Of a stretch of 64,000 bases of DNA, positions 52,008-61,466 are shown in pieces. This DNA comes from Arthrobacter sp. ok362 (GTDB taxonomy: Bacteria > Actinomycetota > Actinomycetes > Actinomycetales > Micrococcaceae). Where the stretch lies: positions 124,001 through 188,000 of the forward strand of contig NZ_FNGC01000004.1 in NCBI RefSeq assembly GCF_900102785.1, given 5' to 3'. A program made the position numbers and the translations under genes. The first letter of the stretch is position 1, and the number at the start of each line of letters is the position of its first letter. Under the pieces are notes generated by a model, which was not told where the DNA came from, did no database searches, and saw only the letters and a program-made list of their open reading frames with translations.

Positions 52008-52814
52008 ATGCTCGCCAAGGAACATATCGATGACCTGCTTCAGCGCAACGGAAACGTCCTGTCCACTGACGGGGCCAAGATCGGATCCATCGGCCAGGTT
52101 TACGCGGACGACGACAACGGCCAGCCCACGTGGGTAACGGCCAAGACCGGATTGTTTGGCACCTCGGAATCCTTCGTCCCGCTGGAAGGGGCCCGCACCG
52201 AAGGGGACGACATCCTCGTCCCATACACCAAGGACCAGGTCAAAGACGCCCCGCGTGTGGACACCGACGGGCACCTCGAGCCTGCCGAGGAGAATCGGCT
52301 CTACGCCCACTATGGTCTGGGCGGCGGACGGCGGACCTACACCGATGCGACGGCCGGCCGGGATGCGGACTATCGCGGAGCCGACTATGCGGATACCGAT
52401 AGCGGCACCGTAGGACGCGACACCTCAGGCCCCACCACTGATGATGCCATGACACGTTCGGAGGAACGCCTGAACGTAGGCACCGAGACGGAAGCCGCCG
52501 GACGGGTGCGGTTGCGCAAGTATGTCACCACCGAAAATGTCACCCAGACCGTTCCGGTGCAGCGTGAAGAGGTCCGGCTCGAACGTGAACCCATCACGGA
52601 CGCCAACCGCGGGGCGGCGCTGTCCGGCCCGGACATCAGCGAGGAAGAACACGAAGTCACCCTCCACGAGGAGCGCCCCGTTGTTGAGAAGGAAACGGTG
52701 CCGGTCGAACGCGTCCGTCTCGACACGGAAACCGTGACGGACGAAGTTACCGTCAATGAGGAAGTCCGCAAGGAACGTATCGAAACCGACGGCGACGGCG
52801 ACGCGCGTCGATAG
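52008..52814 (+). CDS. PRC-barrel plus DUF2382 (YsnF/AvaK-like) stress protein
   Basis: 268 residues from the ATG at 52008 (AAGGAGACATC upstream). Residues about 9-80 form a PRC-barrel (V-L-S-T-D-G-A-K-I-G-S-I-G-Q-V-Y). A Gly/Asp/Tyr-rich linker follows, then from about 145 the DUF2382 domain, with repeated E-E-R-L-N-V-G-T-E and V-P-V-Q-R-E-E-V-R-L-E-R. Acidic and soluble. Divergent from the Ala-rich stress operon across the palindrome cluster. Confidence 0.88.
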   Translation: MLAKEHIDDLLQRNGNVLSTDGAKIGSIGQVYADDDNGQPTWVTAKTGLFGTSESFVPLEGARTEGDDILVPYTKDQVKDAPRVDTDGHLEPAEENRLYAHYGLGGGRRTYTDATAGRDADYRGADYADTDSGTVGRDTSGPTTDDAMTRSEERLNVGTETEAAGRVRLRKYVTTENVTQTVPVQREEVRLEREPITDANRGAALSGPDISEEEHEVTLHEERPVVEKETVPVERVRLDTETVTDEVTVNEEVRKERIETDGDGDARR

Positions 52815-52820
52815 CCATCT

Positions 52821-52861
52821 GGGCAGGCCAGGGTCATGCTCACGCCGGCCTTGGCCTGCCC
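52821..52861 (+). terminator. Hairpin after the PRC-barrel gene
   Basis: GGGCAGGCCA (52821-52830) pairs with TGGCCTGCCC (52852-52861) around 21 bases, seven bases after the stop. Confidence 0.65.
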
Positions 52862-52903
52862 TTCCTGCTTGACCTCTGTTCCGCTCAAGGAAGGCCGTCA
52901 TCG

Positions 52904-53341
52904 ATGCCTCTCGACCCCCCGGCCCACGTCCGGGATGGCTATCTGCTTCTCACCACGGCGGCCCGCCTGGTTCAGCGCCGGCTTGACGACGCACTGGCGC
53001 CACTGGGCCTGACCCGGGCGGCAGTTATCGCCCTCAAAGCCGTGTCGCCCCGCCCCCTGAACCAGGAGCAACTCGCGGCAGTGGTCCACGTTCAAAGCCA
53101 GACCCTGGGCCGCGTTGTGGCGCGTCTGGAGTCAGGAGGCCTGGTCTCGAGGAAACGAAACCCCCATGACCGCCGCCAGTTCCAGGTTGAGATAACCCAT
53201 GCCGGGGAAGCGGCCCTCAGCGCAGCCCGCGAGGCCGAGAGCGCCGCCGTTCCTGCAGACTTCGATGGATGGGAGATCCTTCGGGACCAGCTCTCCCACT
53301 TTGTGAATTCCTTCCAAAGTCCCCGCCGCGCAGGTGGTTAG
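52904..53341 (+). CDS. MarR-family transcriptional regulator
   Basis: 145 residues; AAGGAAGG lies upstream. The winged HTH is N-Q-E-Q-L-A-A-V-V-H-V-Q-S-Q-T-L-G-R-V-V (about 47-66), with the wing R-K-R-N-P-H-D-R-R-Q-F containing the conserved D-R-R. MarR dimers bind palindromes of the size seen upstream of the PRC-barrel gene, so it is the nearest candidate reader of the shared motif. That link is inference. Confidence 0.87.
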   Translation: MPLDPPAHVRDGYLLLTTAARLVQRRLDDALAPLGLTRAAVIALKAVSPRPLNQEQLAAVVHVQSQTLGRVVARLESGGLVSRKRNPHDRRQFQVEITHAGEAALSAAREAESAAVPADFDGWEILRDQLSHFVNSFQSPRRAGG

Positions 53342-53462
53342 ACCCGCAGTTGATCCGCCGGGTTGAGACAGGTCGCAGGGGTTCGGACCCTTCGACGACC
53401 CGCCCTTCACGTCCGCGGACCGAAGCGAGCCGGTAGGGCGACCCTATGCCGCCGCAATTGCC

Positions 53463-53945
53463 TCAGGCCTGGGCCCCTGCGGGGGCGGCGTCCGCGTCGG
53501 GGCCTGCGCCGCCGGTACGCCGCACATCCACGGACGGCACGGGCTCTTCATTCGCCCGGCGGAAAGAGAGCCAGGCCGCGACTCCCACGGTCACCGCGAC
53601 GGCCACCACCCCGGCAATCAACCATGCTTTCCCTGACCCCGTCCGCCGCGACTTGGCCGGGGCGGGCACCGGAAAAACTTTCGCTTCAGCCCGCTTCAGG
53701 CCCTCGTGAACACGGGGAGCCAGAGTTTCCACTCCACCGGCGAGCTCGTCAGCGAGCCGCCGCAGCCCGGTCTGGATCATCGGCGACGCAGATTCAATCC
53801 CGCTATCGAGCCCCACCACCACTCTTTGCAATGCCGCCTCGACCCCGGGAGTGGCCCACTCCCTTCCCTTAGTGAGCTGCGTGATGAGATTCTCTGAAAG
53901 ATGGCGGACCTGATCGGCCTGGGCGGTGCGTGTTGTCGTGCGCAT
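53463..53945 (-). CDS. Membrane-anchored helical protein
   Basis: 160 residues from the ATG at 53945 (GAGGAGGCATTC upstream). The N-terminal 100 residues are helical (Q-V-R-H-L-S-E-N-L-I-T-Q-L), a basic stop-transfer region precedes one membrane segment (A-W-L-I-A-G-V-V-A-V-A-V-T-V-G-V), and the tail is Ala/Pro-rich. Resembles the other envelope-stress proteins here, without a named family. Confidence 0.7.
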   Translation of the reverse strand: MRTTTRTAQADQVRHLSENLITQLTKGREWATPGVEAALQRVVVGLDSGIESASPMIQTGLRRLADELAGGVETLAPRVHEGLKRAEAKVFPVPAPAKSRRTGSGKAWLIAGVVAVAVTVGVAAWLSFRRANEEPVPSVDVRRTGGAGPDADAAPAGAQA

Positions 53946-54202
53946 GAATGCCTCCTCGATGTGTCGGATCCCCATAGCCTACGGCGGCCAGCGCCGTCGA
54001 AACAGGCCCCTCCCGGCTGCAGCCAACAAGAACGCCGGGATTCCTGTCTGCGCTGCCTCCCGGTTGTGCGGGGGTGCCGGCGTCCATGCGGTCGGGGTGA
54101 AAATGGGGAGATGAGATCCGTGATGAAACGAAGTCGGCCCAACGGCCGCCACCTGCCGGTCCGTCGCCGGGGTCCCGTCGTCGGCGTTTGGCCGGTACGA
54201 CG

Positions 54203-54877
54203 GTGAGTACGTTCGTCCTGATACCGGGAGCGGGCGGTGCAGCCTGGTACTGGAGCCGTGTCCTTCCTTTGCTTCAGGGGGCCGGTCACGGAGCCGTGGC
54301 GGTCGATCTTCCCGGCGACGATGAAAGCGCCGGGCTGCCCGAGTACGCGCGCCTGGTTCTCGAAGCCATCGGTGGGCGCCACGACGTGGTGCTCGTTGCG
54401 CAGTCGCTCGGGGGCTTCACCGCCCCGCTCGTTTGTGAACGGGCTTCCGTCAGAGAGCTTGTCCTGGTGAATGCGATGATCCCGGTACCCGGCGAGACCC
54501 CCGGCGCATGGTGGGACAACACCGGCTGGGCTGCAGCGCAGCAAAGCGCGGCGAAGGCCCACGGGTACAGTACCGAGTTCGACACAGACACCTACTTCCT
54601 GCACGACGTACCACCAGAAGTCGCGGCCGAAGGGGAACCGCATCAACGCCCTGAAGCGAACGCGGTCTTCGAGTCGGCCTGCAACTTCACAGACTGGCCC
54701 AGGGTCCCAACCCGCGTGCTTACCGGAGAGGCAGACCGGTTCTTTCCATTGGATTTCCAACGACAGGTCGCCCGCGAACGCCTCGGCATGGAGCCCGACG
54801 TCGTGCCTGGCGGCCACCTCCTCGCCCTAGCAAACCCCGATGGCGTGGCCAATTACCTGCTGCGCAGTGGAACGTAG
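54203..54877 (+). CDS. Alpha/beta hydrolase
   Basis: 224 residues from the GTG at 54203 (a TTG at 54188 is possible). The family start S-T-F-V-L-I-P-G-A-G-G-A, nucleophile elbow V-A-Q-S-L-G-G-F (about 69-76), acid in T-G-E-A-D-R-F-F and histidine in P-G-G-H-L-L form a full triad. Esterase-like; substrate unknown. Confidence 0.88.
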   Translation: MSTFVLIPGAGGAAWYWSRVLPLLQGAGHGAVAVDLPGDDESAGLPEYARLVLEAIGGRHDVVLVAQSLGGFTAPLVCERASVRELVLVNAMIPVPGETPGAWWDNTGWAAAQQSAAKAHGYSTEFDTDTYFLHDVPPEVAAEGEPHQRPEANAVFESACNFTDWPRVPTRVLTGEADRFFPLDFQRQVARERLGMEPDVVPGGHLLALANPDGVANYLLRSGT

Positions 54878-54946
54878 GAAATACCGCTCCACGGGCAAAC
54901 CATTCGTGACCCCGGCAGGTCGGCTGTTTCCGCCCTGCCAGATGGT

Positions 54947-55099
54947 TTGCCGACTCATGTGCCCGCCTGGGCCCGCGAAGAAGCTGCCACGTTCACGACA
55001 CTGGCTGGTGCCGGGCACTGCATGATGCTTGAGCAGCCCGCACCGTTTGGCAGAATCCTGGCGGCAGGGCTCGACGCTGCGATTACCTTCGCGCGCCGA
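54947..55099 (+). pseudogene. Alpha/beta hydrolase C-terminal remnant
   Basis: The frame reads L-P-T-H-V-P-A-W-A-R-E-E-A then F-T-T-L-A-G-A-G-H-C-M-M-L-E-Q-P-A-P-F-G, the histidine end of an alpha/beta hydrolase of the same type as the gene just upstream. No body of the protein is present. It may be the old 3' end left after a duplication or recombination. Confidence 0.55.
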
Positions 55100-56516
55100 C
55101 GTAGGCCTTCACGGGCTTGGTGGCGGGCATCGCGATGACGGCCAAGACCGTGAGTACGGCACAGATCATGACGGCCAGGAACACGGCCGAGGAAGCCGCC
55201 ACAATGGTTTGGGGGTCCGTGTCGGCCTGCGGGGAGCTGGCGTAGACGGCGTTAGCTATCGCCCCGAATACGGCGACACCGATGGAGCTGCCGATCGATC
55301 GGGCGAAAAGGTTGGTGCCGGTGACCACGCCGCGCTCATTCCATTCGACGCTCGTCTGGGCGGCTATAAGGGTCGGAGTCGCGACGAGCCCGAGTCCGAG
55401 CCCGACGATGAAGCAACTGCCCGCCACCAGCGCAATGTTGGGCGCAGAAGCGGTGAGGGCAAGGACTGCTGTGCCGATGACGGTGACCGTGACGCCGATC
55501 ATTGCCGTGTTCCGGAACCCGATCCGAAGATACAAGCGTCCAGATTGGGACGCACTAATCGGCCACCCGATGGTCAACGCCGCCAGGGCTAGTCCGGCCA
55601 GGATCGGGGAAGTCGAGAGGGCACCTTCGAGGAACGTGGGAACGTAAGACGTCAGGCCAAGCATGACCGCTCCCACACCGAAGGCGATCATCGCCGTCGT
55701 CGCCAGCAGCCGCCGGGACGCTACCCACGGCGGCAGGACCGGCTCCGCTGCCCTCCGCTCGACGAGGATGAACGCGGCGAATAGGACGGCACCGCCTGCG
55801 AACACTGCGCTGCTGATGGCGGAGTTCCAGGCCCAGGCCTGGCCGCCTTCGAGGGCCCCGAGGATGAGCAGGGTGAGCGAGACCGTGAGTAGCCCCGCCC
55901 CCAGATAGTCGACCCTGTGCTTCACGCGCTCGATATCCTCGTTGAACGACCGGACCAGCATCCACCCTGCCATCAGGCACAGCGGAATGTTCACGAGGAA
56001 AATGCCGCGCCAAATGCCGAGTGAGGCAAACACTCCCCCCAGTGTTGGGCCAACCACTGAGGAGACGGCCCACACGCTCGCAAGGTAGCCCTGCACCTTT
56101 GCCCGCTCTGCCAGCGTGTAGATATCGCCGGCGATGGTGATGGCCATCGGCTGGACCGCTCCCGCGCCCAGTCCCTGCACGACGCGGAAGGCGATGAGCA
56201 CCGGCATGCTCCAGGCGACCCCGCACAGGACCGAGCCGAGCAGGAACAAACCTATTCCGATGAGGATGATCGGTTTGCGGCCAATGACGTCGGAGAGCTT
56301 CGCGTAGACAGGTACCGACACAGCCTGGGCCAACAGGTAGGCGGAGAAAAGCCACGGGAACGACGTGAACCCGCCAATGTCATGCACGATCGAAGGCACG
56401 GCTGTCGCCACAATCGTCGCATCAATCGCCACCAGACCCGTCGAGAGCATCAGGGCAATGAGGACCGGGCCGCGTTTGGACCGGAAGCCGACTCCCTCGG
56501 CAGGCGTAGTCGTCAT
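55083..56516 (-). CDS. MFS drug/H+ antiporter, DHA2 (EmrB/QacA) type
   Basis: 477 residues with about 14 membrane segments. Motif A appears as K-L-S-D-V-I-G-R-K-P and motif C-like glycines follow at V-G-P-T-L-G-G-V-F-A. L-D-A/I-D-A-T-I-V in the first helix is typical of DHA2 exporters. Inner membrane; substrates unknown. ATG start. Confidence 0.9.
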   Translation of the reverse strand: MTTTPAEGVGFRSKRGPVLIALMLSTGLVAIDATIVATAVPSIVHDIGGFTSFPWLFSAYLLAQAVSVPVYAKLSDVIGRKPIILIGIGLFLLGSVLCGVAWSMPVLIAFRVVQGLGAGAVQPMAITIAGDIYTLAERAKVQGYLASVWAVSSVVGPTLGGVFASLGIWRGIFLVNIPLCLMAGWMLVRSFNEDIERVKHRVDYLGAGLLTVSLTLLILGALEGGQAWAWNSAISSAVFAGGAVLFAAFILVERRAAEPVLPPWVASRRLLATTAMIAFGVGAVMLGLTSYVPTFLEGALSTSPILAGLALAALTIGWPISASQSGRLYLRIGFRNTAMIGVTVTVIGTAVLALTASAPNIALVAGSCFIVGLGLGLVATPTLIAAQTSVEWNERGVVTGTNLFARSIGSSIGVAVFGAIANAVYASSPQADTDPQTIVAASSAVFLAVMICAVLTVLAVIAMPATKPVKAYVGARR

Positions 56517-56771
56517 GTGACCTCATTCCAATCGGAGCCCAAAGGGGGCCTTTCGCGCAGAACCGGTTCCGGCCCCGACTGCATAACGGCACCATTCACC
56601 GAATTAGTCCCGGCCCTCCCTCATAATCGAGCCGATGGTCCGGAAGCGGGTTGGCCGGAGGGGCCACCCCGAGTAGCCTGAACGACGGGCAGGTGGTGCT
56701 GCCGCCGCGGCCGGGCGATTTCTAACCCAGGCCTTCCACCATTAGCCAGCACATCAAAGAAAGAACTTGCC

Positions 56772-57641
56772 ATGTGTCGACTTTTCGGCCTGCACGCTGG
56801 TCCCCAGCCGGTCAGGGCGACGTTCTGGCTCCTTGACGCCCCGGACAGCCTCGCCGAGCAGAGCCGGCGGGAGCCCGACGGCGCCGGCATAGGCACCTTC
56901 GACGCTGACGGTAGAGCCCACGTGGCAAAGCAGCCGCTTGCCGCTTGGGAGGACCACGCGTTCGCGCGCGAGGCACGGGTTCTGAAGAGCACAACGTTCC
57001 TTGCCCATGTGCGGTATGCCAGCACCGGAGCCCATGCTCTGGTCAACACGCACCCGTTCGAGCAGGACGGGCGGCTGTTTGCCCACAACGGCGCCTTCGG
57101 AGATCTCAAACGGCTCGATCAGCATCTGGCCGAGCTCGGCGTTACGGACCTCGTGCAGGGTCAGACCGACAGCGAACGCCTCTTCGCGCTCATCACTGCC
57201 GAGAGCCGTCGGACCCGCGGCGACGTCGGAGAAGGCATTGCCCGGGCCATTAGGTGGATCGCCGAGGAGTTGCCCGTCTTTAGCCTGAACCTCATCGTGA
57301 CCACTGCCACGGACCTCTGGTCGCTCAGGTACCCGGCAACCCACGAGTTACACATTCTTGAACGGGACCCTGCCGCTGCTCCGGCTCCGGCGGCCCCTAT
57401 GGACGCCCGGAGCATTCGAATCCACGCCCGCAGCACGGATCTTGCCCGTTCCCCGCATGTCCTCTTCGCTACCGAACCGATGGATCACAACCCGGGCTGG
57501 CGACCCATGGCATCCGGCGAGCTGGTGCACGTTGGCCCATTACTGGCGGTGACCTCCACCTGTCCTTTCCCGGACTCCCCTGCGCATCCGCTCAGTCTCT
57601 CCGATCTTGAACCGTCCGCGGCGGCGTCCCAGAAGCAATGA
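56772..57641 (+). CDS. Class II glutamine amidotransferase-like protein (EgtC/YafJ type)
   Basis: 289 residues. The N-terminal nucleophile C2 is present (M-C-R-L-F-G). Active-site region: H-V-R-Y-A-S-T-G (about 79-86), N-T-H-P-F (about 91-95) and F-A-H-N-G-A-F (about 102-108), then Q-T-D-S-E-R-L-F. No synthase domain is attached, as in the YafJ and EgtC groups. No ergothioneine genes adjoin it, so the substrate is open. Confidence 0.88.
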   Translation: MCRLFGLHAGPQPVRATFWLLDAPDSLAEQSRREPDGAGIGTFDADGRAHVAKQPLAAWEDHAFAREARVLKSTTFLAHVRYASTGAHALVNTHPFEQDGRLFAHNGAFGDLKRLDQHLAELGVTDLVQGQTDSERLFALITAESRRTRGDVGEGIARAIRWIAEELPVFSLNLIVTTATDLWSLRYPATHELHILERDPAAAPAPAAPMDARSIRIHARSTDLARSPHVLFATEPMDHNPGWRPMASGELVHVGPLLAVTSTCPFPDSPAHPLSLSDLEPSAAASQKQ

Positions 57642-58001
57642 CCACGGATCGACAAACCCTTAACGCGGGCGTCGTTTGATCCTCTACATTGACACCCAGC
57701 AGTCGACCGCCTGGTTGGGCTCAACGCCGGAAATCGAGGCGCTCCCCCTTCGTTCCGCAGCGCGATGTCAGGCCGCGACGCCGGGTCTCCAGGTTGTGTT
57801 TCGAACACGCGACCAGTCAAGACCCGTCATCGCCGAACATACCCGACGGCAGGAACACCTTTGCCGTGTTCTACCCGGGCGATTACGAAGCCACCCTGAT
57901 CGGCGAGTACTTCGCCGGCCCGTTGTTATTCGGCCCCAGTACACCGACACACCAGAACCACTTCGGCGCATACCGGCCCAAAAGCCGGGGCGTTCTATAG
58001 C
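57642..58001. other. Region with a probable protein remnant
   Basis: A frame from about 57835 to 58000 reads D-G-R-N-T-F-A-V-F-Y-P-G-D-Y-E-A-T-L-I-G, which looks like real protein sequence, but its upstream part is Arg/Pro-rich nonsense and no ribosome site is present. I do not recognise it. Probably a decayed gene. Confidence 0.35.
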
Positions 58002-58739
58002 GTGGACACGATGACGGAGAATCACGCTACCGACCTGTACGACGCAGTCAACAACTGGGGGCCCAGCGACGACTTTTTCCTGGGCTTCGTGACGACCATC
58101 CCCGGCGCACGCGTCCTTGACCTCGGCTGCGGGACTGGCGGTATACCAATCGCCGCCGCGAAAGCAGGATGCGCCGTCACGGGCGTTGATCCCCACCGCC
58201 CGTCCCTCGAGGCAGCCCGCGCGAAGCCGGGCGCCGACAGGGTCGTATGGATCGATGGCAACTCCCGGGCCATTCCCGCCAGTGCGCTTTTCGATGTTGC
58301 CCTCATGTCCTCCAACGTCGTTCAGGAGATTCTCGACGACGACGAGCTTGCCCGGTCATTGGCTGACATCGCGGCCCATCTTGTCCCGGGAGGTCGTCTC
58401 GCCTTCGATTCACGCGATCCGAATGCCCGTGGCTGGGAGGCCTGGACCAAGGAACGCACCCACAAGATGGTCCACCTCCCTCGGGGCGATAGCCAGCACT
58501 GGTACCAAACCACTTATGTAAATGAACAAGCCGGTGTGGTGGACTTCTGCGCGCACGAGATCGGCCCGGATGGGATCGAACGTGTCGAGTCCGGGCCTCT
58601 CCGCTTCCGCTCAGAAGACCAGCTCCGCGCCATGCTTCATGAGGCGGGGCTCGCCGTCGACGACGTGTTCGGCGGATATCACGGCGAACCGGTGGGACGC
58701 GGCGTTGGCACCCTCACGTTCACCGCCCACCGCCCGTGA
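58002..58739 (+). CDS. Class I SAM-dependent methyltransferase
   Basis: 245 residues from a GTG (ATG at 58011 possible). Motif I is V-L-D-L-G-C-G-T-G-G-I-P (about 38-49), motif II acid in V-T-G-V-D-P-H, and the post-motif region L-A-F-D-S-R-D-P. The rest suits small-molecule methylation. Stands alone. Confidence 0.88.
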   Translation: MDTMTENHATDLYDAVNNWGPSDDFFLGFVTTIPGARVLDLGCGTGGIPIAAAKAGCAVTGVDPHRPSLEAARAKPGADRVVWIDGNSRAIPASALFDVALMSSNVVQEILDDDELARSLADIAAHLVPGGRLAFDSRDPNARGWEAWTKERTHKMVHLPRGDSQHWYQTTYVNEQAGVVDFCAHEIGPDGIERVESGPLRFRSEDQLRAMLHEAGLAVDDVFGGYHGEPVGRGVGTLTFTAHRP

Positions 58740-58940
58740 GCGCCCAGAACCCCGACCGCCCGGCGATACCGCCATGTTTTGTTGTGCTCTCTTTGCAGCA
58801 CGTTGCCGCCAAAGCTGCTCTCACAACCGGCCGGGCATCTGATCCTTCGGACAGCAGCCTCGGATTTTGTGGAATTGCGCCGATATAGCAGTACATGCAC
58901 GATTGTTGTTGGGCGATTGAAATCGGCCGACGTGACCCGA

Positions 58941-59243
58941 TCACGGATTCAAGTCGAACCAGTCCGAGGCCTTCATGGGTCGCGCTTTCGGCCGTCGCAC
59001 TCGATCTACGACGGGGACCCAAGTCTTCACCGGCACGTCTTCTGCGAACCATTCAAAGGCCCGAATCGTCGGGTGGGCCGCGATTCCCTCCGGATCCGCA
59101 CCCGACAGAGCAACCGCCCGAATGAGCAACAATTCCTCCAGGCACGGCGCTTCTAGGAGTGGGCCCAACCCGGAGAGACCCTTCATCGATCCGATCTCCA
59201 AGCGCTTGAGGTGCACAAGGCCAGCCGTAAACGCCACGACCAC
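58941..59243 (-). pseudogene. LRR-like protein, C-terminal fragment
   Basis: 100 codons. L-K-R-L-E-I-G-S-M-K-G-L-S and C-L-E-E-L-L-L-I-R-A-V resemble leucine-rich repeats, followed by a natural-looking C terminus. There is no proper start, and the frame opens exactly where the opposite-strand peptidase fragment begins. Confidence 0.55.
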
Positions 59244-60026
59244 AACCGGTTCCGGATTATCGGCCTAGACCAGCGGGGTTGTGGCAAGAGCACTCCCATT
59301 GCCCAGGACGACCTTGACCACCTGTCGGGGAACACGACGCAAGCCTTGATTGAAGACATTGAGGCCGTGAGAGAGCACCTAGGTGTAGAGAAGTGGGTCC
59401 TCACCGGCGTTTCGTGGGGTAGCACGCTTGCCCTCGCCTATGCGCTGGAACATCCCAGTCGGGTCCTCGGTATCGCCTTGGTAGCCGTGACAACAAGCAG
59501 CCGGGAAGAGATCCAATGGATCACTGAAGACGTCGGACGCGTCTTTCCCGAAGCGTGGGCGGACTTCGCGGAGGCTGGCAACGCGGAACCGGGCGAACGC
59601 GTGGTCGAGGCATACGCACGTCGACTGGCCGGTCAAGATCGCGAAGACGCCCGGCGCGCCGCCCTATCGTGGGACCGATGGGAATCCACGCACATATCGC
59701 TGGACCCCCACTGGCTTCCTGGCCCGCTGTTTGAAGACGAGCGAGAGCGCATGACGTTTGCTCTTCTAGTTACGCACTACTGGGCGAACGACGGATTCCT
59801 GTCCAACGGGCAGGAACTTATCCCGCGGATTCACGAGCTCAACGGCATCCCCGGATACCTTATACATGGCCGGCGCGACATCAGCGGACCCGCCATCACT
59901 GCATGGGAGCTGCACCGACGCTGGGAGTCAAGCCGACTCGTCGTCAGAGAAGACGAAGGGCATGGCGGCCCTGCATCCATGGCAGCACTGACCCGGGCAG
60001 TTGAAGAAATCGCTGCAATGATTTGA
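59211..60026 (+). pseudogene. Proline iminopeptidase-like alpha/beta hydrolase lacking its N terminus
   Basis: About 260 residues from R-F-R-I-I-G-L-D-Q-R-G-C-G-K-S-T-P onward match prolyl aminopeptidases, including the nucleophile elbow G-V-S-W-G-S-T-L-A and the acid in H-G-R-R-D. The first 40-50 residues, with the oxyanion-hole H-G-G-P-G, are missing; sequence before about 59240 belongs to the opposite-strand fragment. Probably inactive. Confidence 0.75.
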
Positions 60027-60164
60027 GGTCCTAGTCGTTCTGACTGCAGCCCGACATCGTGGCCGAGCCCGTTCGTCTCTGACGACCGGGCCAGGGCGAA
60101 CCCGAGCCGGGCGATGACAAGCACTCAGGCAACGATGACTGACAGACCGGAGACCGGCGCGCGA

Positions 60165-60845
60165 TTAGAGGCTGGGTTCCCCGCCCCGATAGCGGCGGCG
60201 CAACCGGACCGCGACCGCGAAAATCCAGGCCATGAACGTGACCAGGATGACTCGTTGCACCAGACCTTTCCATTCGAACAGTGCGCTCCCGGGCTGCTGG
60301 CTGAACTTGAGCAGGCCGATCCCGAGGGTCAGGACTACACCAGCGGTCAGCGTCCACCCCGCCAGAGTGCGCCAGAGCGGGTCGCCGCGGAAGCGCCTGT
60401 AGAAAACGAAGCAACTTAGAGGCGCGAACGTGAAGACGAGGGCCCCGAAGATGCCGTGCACGACGCCATGGGTGCTTATTTGGTCGAACATGGCGGACGG
60501 GTCGGTGGTGAATGGTCCGGACGCAATCAGGCTGACGCCGATACACTGTACAAGCACCGGCCCGGCCAGAGAAGCCGCCCCGGTATTGAAGTGAGCCGCG
60601 AGACCGCGACCGAATACCAATACCAGGGCACCGGTCAGCACGAAGTTGAGCATCTGGACCCAGCCGTAGGGGCCAAGGGACAGCTCGCTGACGAACATGC
60701 TGGTCCAGGAGTAACCCGGGCACAGCCACCCATAAACAGTGAAAACGGTGACAAAAAGGACTGCCCCCGCCATCCCCGCTACAGCCCCCAGTCTGACGCG
60801 CCGATGTCCGGCCGCTGCGAGGCAAGGGGCGGAACTCGAGATCAC
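60165..60845 (-). CDS. DUF998 membrane protein
   Basis: 226 residues with about six membrane segments. P-G-Y-S-W-T-S-M-F-V-S-E-L-S (about 43-56) is the DUF998 first-loop signature, and T-H-G-V-V-H-G-I-F-G the conserved His region. Function not known. Confidence 0.85.
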   Translation of the reverse strand: MISSSAPCLAAAGHRRVRLGAVAGMAGAVLFVTVFTVYGWLCPGYSWTSMFVSELSLGPYGWVQMLNFVLTGALVLVFGRGLAAHFNTGAASLAGPVLVQCIGVSLIASGPFTTDPSAMFDQISTHGVVHGIFGALVFTFAPLSCFVFYRRFRGDPLWRTLAGWTLTAGVVLTLGIGLLKFSQQPGSALFEWKGLVQRVILVTFMAWIFAVAVRLRRRYRGGEPSL

Positions 60846-60953
60846 AAACTGAAGCTTAGTGCGTCAAAGCCTCATTGCCCCGTTGCTCTTGTTCAACATT
60901 CCTGGTGTGGCCTGCAGAATCAAGGTTCAATATCCGCGGCGCGGCATAGGAGA

Positions 60954-61466
60954 ATGCCAACGGCACAAGCGCACAGTAGCAGTATGAAATCACTACTAAG
61001 CGATGAAATCGTCGCCCTACGTGGCGTCCTCACCGATACACACCCGGTCGATTTCCACGCTCTTGGGGTAACCGGTGCAATTGACCGCTTGACGCTTCCC
61101 CTCCGCGAACGCGGGACCGTGGTGCATCTGGAGACTCCGCACCACAGGATGGAAGTAGACCGGCAATCCGCAACCCTTCTGTACCGAGCGGCGCAGGAGC
61201 TCCTCAGCAATGTCTACAAATTCGCTCACGCATCAACTGTGACGCTCCGGCTGGGCGGCGTCACCCAAGGCATGAGCCACGGCGTTCAGCTCAAAGTGTC
61301 AGACGACGGCCGTGGTTTCGACGTGCCGACAGCCATGATTGCTCGGCACACCGGCATGGGGCTGCGCCTCATGCGAGTGGCCGTAGTCCTTGCTGGCGGA
61401 GAGATGACCATCGATTCGTCCGCCGCCGCCGGAACCTGTGTGACAATAACACTGCCTCTGGACTAG
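60954..61466 (+). pseudogene. Sensor histidine kinase, C-terminal ATPase part only
   Basis: About 170 codons. G-V-L-T-D-T-H-P-V-D-F-H-A-L-G and R-A-A-Q-E-L-L-S-N-V-Y-K-F-A (N box) followed by D-D-G-R-G-F and G-M-G-L-R-L-M (G boxes) mark the HATPase of a NarL-partner kinase. The phospho-accepting His region and any sensor are missing. No response-regulator gene follows. AGGAG lies very close to the ATG at 60954, so a short protein might still be made. Confidence 0.65.
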
